This document shows positions 35,960 to 40,277 of a DNA stretch of 40,277 bases, piece by piece. The notes beneath the pieces are model-generated. The model did not search any database and had not been told where the DNA came from. It saw only the letters and a program-made list of their open reading frames with translations. Position numbers and translations under genes: made by a program. Location: positions 1 to 40,277 of the forward strand of contig CBDATW010000001.1 in NCBI GenBank assembly GCA_965200605.1, written 5' to 3'. Source of the stretch: CBDATW01 sp965200605. GTDB lineage: Bacteria; Bacillota_I; Bacilli_A; CBDATW01. Within the stretch, counting starts at the first letter, position 1. Each line of letters starts with the position of its first letter.

Positions 35960-36334
35960 TTAATTAAATGCATTTTTCTTTAAAATTCTATTGCCAATTT
36001 TAACTTTTTCTACATCATCAAAACCTTTTGATAATCTTTCTAATTTTTCAATATCTTCTTGCTTATATGGCGCTCATGCAACCATATTATCAATCATTAT
36101 TGTTGCTCATTTTTTTGTAAAAAAGGGTTTTTTTGAATTTTGAGGATTAATTACTAAAAAATCATTACTAACTTCTTTACAAATTTCAGGTGCAACTTTA
36201 AAAACTGCTTTGTTTAGTTTTGTAATTTTTAAATATTTATTTGAATCTAATTTAGTTTCAATTCCCAAATATTTCTTTAATTTGTTTATTGTGCGATTAG
36301 TTTTATTTGTACCATTAATATTTTTATTTATCAT
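35960..36334 (-). CDS. Hypothetical protein, 124 residues
   Basis: N-terminal half basic and Asn-rich (NINGTNKTNRTINKLKKYL), middle VFKVAPEICKEVSNDFLVIN, C-terminal VAWAPYKQEDIEKLERLSKG. Overlaps the upstream gene by 11 bases. Two TGA tryptophans. Not recognised. Confidence 0.6.
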
Positions 36335-36602
36335 TTTTATCTACCACTTTTTTCATCATAACATTAAACTTTAATCAATCTATTTCTAAATATTGGTGAT
36401 TTCTATATTTTTTGTTAATTATTTTAGTGCAAAAATCTATAAAGCTGCATAATTCTTTAATTTCAAATAATTGATCAAACATAACTTTTGGTGAGCCTTT
36501 TATATAATTATTATTAATAAATAATTTGATTTTTGAGTGCAATTTTTTATAAGCTCTTTTTTGTGCATTTTTTACAATTGTTTTTTTGTAATGTGTTAAC
36601 AT
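36324..36602 (-). CDS. Hypothetical protein, 92 residues
   Basis: Basic N-terminus (KKTIVKNAQKRAYKKLHSK), then KVMFDQLFEIKELCSFIDF and a KYRNHQYLEIDW end. Driven by the promoter at 36632-36659. First gene of its operon. Function unknown. Confidence 0.6.
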
Positions 36603-36631
36603 ATCTTTTTCCTTTATTTAAATATATAAAT

Positions 36632-36659
36632 ATTATATCATAATTTTTATGAATATCAA
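36632..36659 (-). promoter_or_regulatory. Promoter, type 2 copy 1
   Basis: TTGATA (36659-36654), 16 bases, TATAAT (36637-36632) on the minus strand, with flanks TTGATATTCATA and TTTATATA shared with the promoter at 39592-39619. Confidence 0.82.
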
Positions 36660-36660
36660 T

Positions 36661-36986
36661 ATTTTTTTGAAAATAATATTTTATAATTTGTGATAAAATA
36701 TAAGCGTTGTTTAAACAATTAGATTTGCTTGCAAAACATTTGTGTTTAGATATGTAAGGATTAAAGTTATATGCTTTTTTCCTTTTTTTGTATTGTAGTC
36801 ATTGTATTTTAATACAACAATGACTACAAAAAAATACATTTTATTTTATTAATACACACATATTACACACACTTTTATAAATAAACCTTTTTTGTGTGTA
36901 TTAATAAAATAGTTATCAAAATGATAATCATTTTACAAGCTTAGATTATAAAAACATTAAATCTTGGTAAAAACTATTGTATTTTA
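36661..36986. other. Gene-free region with two large hairpins
   Basis: No gene. TTGTTTAAACAA palindrome near 36710. Hairpin one pairs 36794-36804 (TGTAGTCATTG) with 36818-36828. Hairpin two pairs 36843-36860 with 36893-36910, 18 perfect pairs around a 32-base loop. Neither is followed by a clean T run. Confidence 0.6.
36843..36910. repeat. 18-bp perfect inverted repeat
   Basis: Arms ATTTTATTAATACACACA and its exact complement. The longest perfect inverted repeat seen in the window; the loop also contains a CACACAC that could pair with the GTGTGT of the right arm. Confidence 0.85.
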
Positions 36987-37295
36987 CTATGTTTTTTTAA
37001 TTTTTGATTCTTGATATTTATTTCAAGTTAAAGCACAATTTTTACTTAATATTTCTTTATCTGAATCATTACCAGAATTAAATGATAATGCTGTAAAAAT
37101 AAAATTAGTATCTCCAACAAAAGTATTTAGATAATATCTTGATTTTCTAAATCTACCATTAATAATTAATATATCATTTTTAACTTCACAAGTTCTTTTT
37201 TGAAAAACTTGTGTGTAATAAGCTACAGGTAGCATTAATATCAAAGCTATTAATGATGTAATTAAAATAGATGTTCTTTTAAATTTATTATTCAT
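36987..37295 (-). CDS. Membrane-anchored protein, 102 residues
   Basis: N-terminal helix SILITSLIALILMLPVAYY after a basic start (MNNKFKRT), then an outward domain with two cysteines (KRTCEVKNDILIINGRF ... SKNCALTW). Could be a single-pass surface protein with a disulfide. One TGA tryptophan. Two bases after the preceding gene. Confidence 0.65.
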
Positions 37296-37296
37296 G

Positions 37297-37476
37297 TTAT
37301 TTCACCTGTTTCTCCTTAATTTTATACTCTTTTACTAAAATTTCAAGAGGTTCTATGTGGTCTTTAAAAATAACTTTATCTATTTCTAAAATAAGTTTTG
37401 TTGGCGCTATACGGTTATCTAATTTAAGAGTTACAAAATTACCATTTATTATTTTTTCAAAAACAAGTTGTTTCAT
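37297..37476 (-). CDS. Hypothetical protein, 59 residues
   Basis: Small beta-type protein (QLVFEKIINGNFVTLKLDN, LILEIDKVIFKDHIEPLEI) ending KIKEKQVK. Contains the GGAG site of the next gene in its last codons. Unrecognised. Confidence 0.55.
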   Translation of the reverse strand: MKQLVFEKIINGNFVTLKLDNRIAPTKLILEIDKVIFKDHIEPLEILVKEYKIKEKQVK

Positions 37477-37483
37477 GCTTTTT

Positions 37484-37765
37484 TTAATTTTCCTTTATGT
37501 TTTCTTTGAAAAATGATCAATGCTTATTCATTTTAGTTTTATCATCATAACTAGATAACAACTTATCAATTAGACATAAATCATCATTATGTTTTAACAA
37601 TAATTTATAAGCAATTGTTGTTGGAGATATCATCTTGTTTGTCTTTTTTTCTTCTTTTTCAATCATAGTTATTAAATTCCTACATTTTATTTCAATTTGT
37701 TTTTTCTTTTTTAAAACAATGAGTTTTTTATAATTAGTAAGTGTGTGTTTTTGTCTTTTTTTCAT
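37484..37765 (-). CDS. Hypothetical protein, 93 residues
   Basis: Start at the ATG at 37765, nine bases after GGAG; two ATGs farther up (37792, 37780) lack ribosome sites. Basic helix (KKLIVLKKKKQIEIKC), MISPTTIAYKLLLKHN and a WSFFKENIKEN end read through a TGA. Preceded by a structured leader. Confidence 0.55.
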
Positions 37766-37800
37766 TAGTTTGTTCTCCATTAATAAAAACATGGGATAGC

Positions 37801-37877
37801 ACTTTAGGCCACCACCACGTCTAAACCAAGTACGAATCTTGGTATAAATAGTATAACATATATTGTTTTTAATGCAA
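37801..37877 (-). promoter_or_regulatory. Promoter and structured leader
   Basis: TTGCAT (37877-37872), 16 bases, TATACT (37855-37850), then hairpin ACCAAG-ATTCGTA-CTTGGT (37825-37843) and a second possible stem TTTAG/CTAAA (37803-37825) enclosing ACGTGGTGGTGG. This leader is clearly more GC-rich than its surroundings. No known riboswitch is recognised. Confidence 0.55.
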
Positions 37878-37894
37878 TAATTATTTCCTTTTGT

Positions 37895-37960
37895 TTATTT
37901 TCTACTTTTTTACTTTTTGTAGAAAACAAGGAGAAAAAAGAAGAGAAAAGTAGAAAATAA
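37895..37960. repeat. 15-bp perfect inverted repeat
   Basis: TTATTTTCTACTTTT (37895-37909) with its complement at 37946-37960, loop 36. Lies between two transcription units on the minus strand. Confidence 0.75.
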
Positions 37961-37982
37961 TTACATATTAAAATCCTTCATA

Positions 37983-38225
37983 TTATGATCCTTCATATCA
38001 TGTTAATTTTTTAATTTTATCAACGCTAAGCACTATTGAATAAGGTGTTGAATCTTTACTATATTTAACAATTTTGATGTGTTTTAAATTATTGTGATAA
38101 TTACATAATTCTATTTTTTTGCCTGTAATTTTATTTTTATATTTTGCAATAGCTTTTTTATCACATAAATATCAATACAAACCTGTAATTGCACTGCATT
38201 TTGCTCTAAATTTTTTTATAGTCAT
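37983..38225 (-). CDS. Small Cys/His protein (CxxH family), 80 residues
   Basis: Cysteines at RAKCSAITG, YLCDKK, and ELCNYHNN (CxxH), giving C-x9-C-x(about 21)-CxxH, close to the gene at 28236. The C-terminal half is beta-type (IKIVKYSKDSTPYSIVLSV). Starts in a TAATG overlap with the gene upstream. Confidence 0.6.
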
Positions 38226-38518
38226 TATTTTTCATCATCTATTTTTTTAAGAAAAAATGTTGATTCTTTTTTTATTCAAGCTGGTTCTTTTCATTTTTTA
38301 CCTAATTTTAATTTTAATTTTTTAATTTCATCATCTAACATTTTTCAGTTTTCTTTATTTCCAAGTTTATCATCATCACCTAAATCAATACCACATTTTT
38401 TTAATATAGCACTAAATTCTGTTTGATTTGTATTACTTGCTAGTAAATTAACTTTTGGTCTTAATGAATCTATTGAATACATTGTCATAATTTCTTTATA
38501 TGTTGGTTGATTTTTCAT
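38225..38518 (-). CDS. Hypothetical protein, 97 residues
   Basis: Mostly helical and lysine-rich (LDDEIKKLKLKLGKKWKEP), with an N-terminal YKEIMTMYSIDSLRPKVN. Three TGA tryptophans. Shares the TAATG junction with the CxxH gene and follows the upstream gene after two bases. Confidence 0.55.
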
Positions 38519-38520
38519 TT

Positions 38521-39045
38521 TTAAATCCTTTTTTTCATTTGTAGTAAATATATACTTTTTGTAAAAGGGTAGTATTCAGTTGTGAGTTCTTTATTTTTTA
38601 ATTGACCTGGAGTAACCTCAATAAATATTTCATTATCTTGTTTTCCAATGTCTAATTTAAAATAAATATTTTCCCCTTCTTGTAACCCAGCTTCTTTCAT
38701 AAAAAGATAATATTCAACTAAGTCATTAACTCATCATTTATCATAGTTTGCAATTCATGCTGAAAGATTCAATTTATCTTCCAAAATAGTATTTATTATA
38801 TTTAATCCTTTACTAAAATTAACATTATCAATTTCATTTCAAATTAAACCTCAACCATCAAATTTAAAGCTTAATATAATTTCTTTAGAAGAATAATTTT
38901 GATCATATTCAATTATTTCTTCTAAATATATATTTTTTTCTCCAAAATCTCAAGTAAGGTTTTTTAAGACTTTACCCTCAATTGATTTATTAATGGTTTT
39001 TTTGATTAATGTTTTAATTTTATTTATGTTTTTTAAGTTATTCAT
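38521..39045 (-). CDS. Hypothetical protein, 174 residues
   Basis: Acidic, Trp-rich protein (seven TGA tryptophans; FKFDGWGLIWNEID, SAWIANYDKWWVNDLVEYY). The C-terminal part is beta-type (NEIFIEVTPGQLKNKEL). The largest gene of this early block. No family recognised. Confidence 0.6.
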
Positions 39046-39058
39046 TATTATAACTCCT

Positions 39059-39319
39059 TTATTTTTCATTTTTTACTTCCTTTGCAACAATCATTCCCAT
39101 TCTTCAAGGAGGTGTGGTGTATCACCTTCTTATACCAACAAACATATTTGTATTTTTATCTTTAACTAAGTCAGTTGAAAGTAATATGTGGTTATGGGCG
39201 TTATGATTTAGTCCTTTAATTGCTCTTGAAACTAGGACTTGATTATACAATAATAATAATTGCATTATTGTTAATCAAATAAGTCCAAAGTATATTAATT
39301 TTATTTCCTTTTTATTCAT
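39059..39319 (-). CDS. Single-pass membrane protein, 86 residues
   Basis: N-terminal helix (IKLIYFGLIWLTIMQLLLLY) then a His/Asn-rich stretch (NHNAHNHILLSTD) and a GIRRWYTTPPWRMGMI segment. Ends 14 bases before the next gene. Unrecognised. Confidence 0.6.
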
Positions 39320-39335
39320 TTTATTTTCCTTTTTT

Positions 39336-39554
39336 TTATTTTCTAGTAATTTTTTCCATAAATTGAATATATGAATATGCGGTTTGTCCTATATCATCAT
39401 TTTTATTTTTGAAAGAGATATATCTCAATTCTCCATCTTTTTCATATTCAATGTGATATTCAAATTGGTCAATATCATATTTAAACCCATAATTATCTTT
39501 TACTTCATTGATTATCAGATCAATCATTCATTTTGTGATTTCTTTTCTTTTCAT
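39336..39554 (-). CDS. Hypothetical protein, 72 residues
   Basis: Start at 39554 (MKRKEITKWMIDL), using a TGA tryptophan; a shorter reading from 39527 is possible. Small alpha-beta protein (DQFEYHIEYEKDGELRYISF). First gene after the type 2 promoter at 39592-39619. Confidence 0.6.
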
Positions 39555-39591
39555 TTTATTTTTCTATCCTTATTTTTTTTATTATATAAAC

Positions 39592-39619
39592 ATTATACCA
39601 TAAAAAATATGAATATCAA
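39592..39619 (-). promoter_or_regulatory. Promoter, type 2 copy 2
   Basis: TTGATA (39619-39614), 16 bases, TATAAT (39597-39592), with TG just before the -10. Same TTGATATTCATA and TTTATATA flanks as at 36632-36659. Drives the leftmost-reading early operon. Confidence 0.85.
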
Positions 39620-39670
39620 TTTTTTTTTGAAATTATTTTTTTTTTTTTTTGAGTAAATTTTAACATATTT

Positions 39671-39878
39671 GAGAGTGTGAGGATTTGAGAGTGTGAGGAT
39701 TTGAGAGTGTGAGGATTTGAGAGTGTGAGGATTTGAGAGTGTGAGGATTTGAGAGTGTGAGGATTTGAGAGTGTGAGGATTTGAGAGTGTGAGGATTTGA
39801 GAGTGTGAGGATTTGAGAGTGTGAGGATTTGAGAGTGTGAGGATTTGAGAGTGTGAGGATTTGAGAGTGTGAGGATTT
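39671..39878. repeat. 13 perfect tandem copies of a 16-bp repeat
   Basis: Unit GAGAGTGTGAGGATTT, thirteen identical copies with no spacing. Sixteen is not a multiple of three and no gene covers it, so it is a DNA or RNA element, not a protein repeat. Confidence 0.97.
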
Positions 39879-39880
39879 GA

Positions 39881-40104
39881 GCGCAAGAATCTAAGCGCAA
39901 GAATCTAAGCGCAAGAATCTAAGCGCGAAAATCTAAGCGCGAAAATCTAAGCGCGAAAATCTAAGCGCGAAAATCTAAGCGCGAAAATCTAAGCGCGAAA
40001 ATCTAAGCGCGAAAATCTAAGCGCGAAAATCTAAGCGCGAAAATCTAAGCGCAAAAATCTAAGCGCGAAAATCTAAGCGCAAAAATCTAAGCATGAAAAT
40101 CTAA
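39881..40104. repeat. 16 tandem copies of a 14-bp repeat
   Basis: Begins as GCGCAAGAATCTAA, becomes GCGCGAAAATCTAA for most copies, then drifts (GCGCAAAAATCTAA, GCATGAAAATCTAA) into AT-rich sequence. Each unit brings a GCGC-type core into an otherwise GC-poor genome. Confidence 0.95.
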
Positions 40105-40201
40105 GCATAAAAATTTTTGCATCTTTAAAAAAATATTTATTTTAAAAAACAGCTTAAGATTTGAAATTAAATTTTTGCATTTAATTTAAAAAATATTTTT
40201 A

Positions 40202-40270
40202 ATCTAAAAAACATGTTGTTTTTTTTAAATTTTGATCTAAAAAAACATGTTGTTTTTTTTTTAAATTTTG
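40202..40270. repeat. Terminal direct repeat pair
   Basis: Two near-identical units of about 34-36 bases (ATCTAAAAAACATGTTGTTT, T run, AAATTTTG), differing in homopolymer length. They lie at the very end of the window. Confidence 0.85.
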
Positions 40271-40277
40271 ATCAGAT

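Noticed and set aside
39593..39900. Minus-strand frames with a repeating peptide (LKSSHSQILTLSNPHT type)
   Set aside because: They arise only because the 16-bp tandem array is open in several frames; 16 is not a multiple of three, there is no ribosome site, and all frames give similar periodic peptides.
39671..40104. CRISPR array
   Set aside because: The repeats are head to tail with no spacers and no cas genes are present.

Overview
The window looks like a complete or near-complete genome of a tailed (siphovirus-type) phage that infects a wall-less bacterium of the Mollicutes. The DNA is very AT-rich. Almost every gene reads through in-frame TGA codons where tryptophan is expected (in the terminase, portal, RtcB and SSB genes, for example), so genetic code 4 applies. 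No endolysin is visible, which fits a host without a cell wall. No integrase and no recognisable CI-type repressor were seen, nor any DNA polymerase, primase or helicase.

Layout. (1) 1-696 is a non-coding control region: a promoter-to-terminator small RNA candidate at 153-331, then a dense cluster of inverted repeats at 450-661. (2) 697-17049, + strand, is one late operon with canonical HK97-like order: HNH nuclease, small and large terminase, portal, prohead protease, capsid, connector and neck proteins, major tail protein, tail chaperones with a -1 frameshift site, tape measure, distal tail and baseplate proteins, collagen-like fibre, a second structural protein, and small membrane (holin-like) proteins, ending in a terminator. 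(3) 17131-20023, - strand, is an accessory operon: a frameshifted gene, a lipoprotein, two tandem ImmA/IrrE-type metallopeptidases, a Doc/Fic protein and two tiny membrane proteins. (4) 20137-23998, - strand, is an RNA-handling block: a DUF2828 (Ro60/TROVE-like) vWA protein, a roughly 500-nt structured RNA candidate with its own promoter and terminator, an RtcB RNA ligase and a dTMP-kinase-like protein. (5) 24011-28900, - strand, is the recombination/replication block: PD-(D/E)XK exonuclease, SSB, a possible sigma-like protein, a DUF1064-like nuclease and unknowns. (6) 29031-30357 holds eight tRNAs or tRNA-like genes with an ASCH-domain gene and a small zinc-finger gene among them. (7) 30414-35685 carries a repeat-containing, frameshifted lipoprotein, two duplicated zinc-finger genes on the + strand and other small genes. 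(8) 35960-39554, - strand, is a set of small early-type genes. (9) 39560-40277 is a non-coding tail with 13 perfect 16-bp repeats, 16 copies of a 14-bp repeat and a terminal direct repeat. If the genome is circular, this joins region 1 into a control region of about 1.4 kb.

Working picture: minus-strand early/middle genes are driven by repeated promoter-leader cassettes (three copies of one type, two of another), and the + strand late operon builds the particle. The most interesting parts are the large structured RNA between rtcB and the DUF2828 gene, the family of small Cys/His proteins ending in a CxxH motif, and the ImmA-ImmA-Doc operon. All calls come from reading the sequence and its translations; no database search was run.
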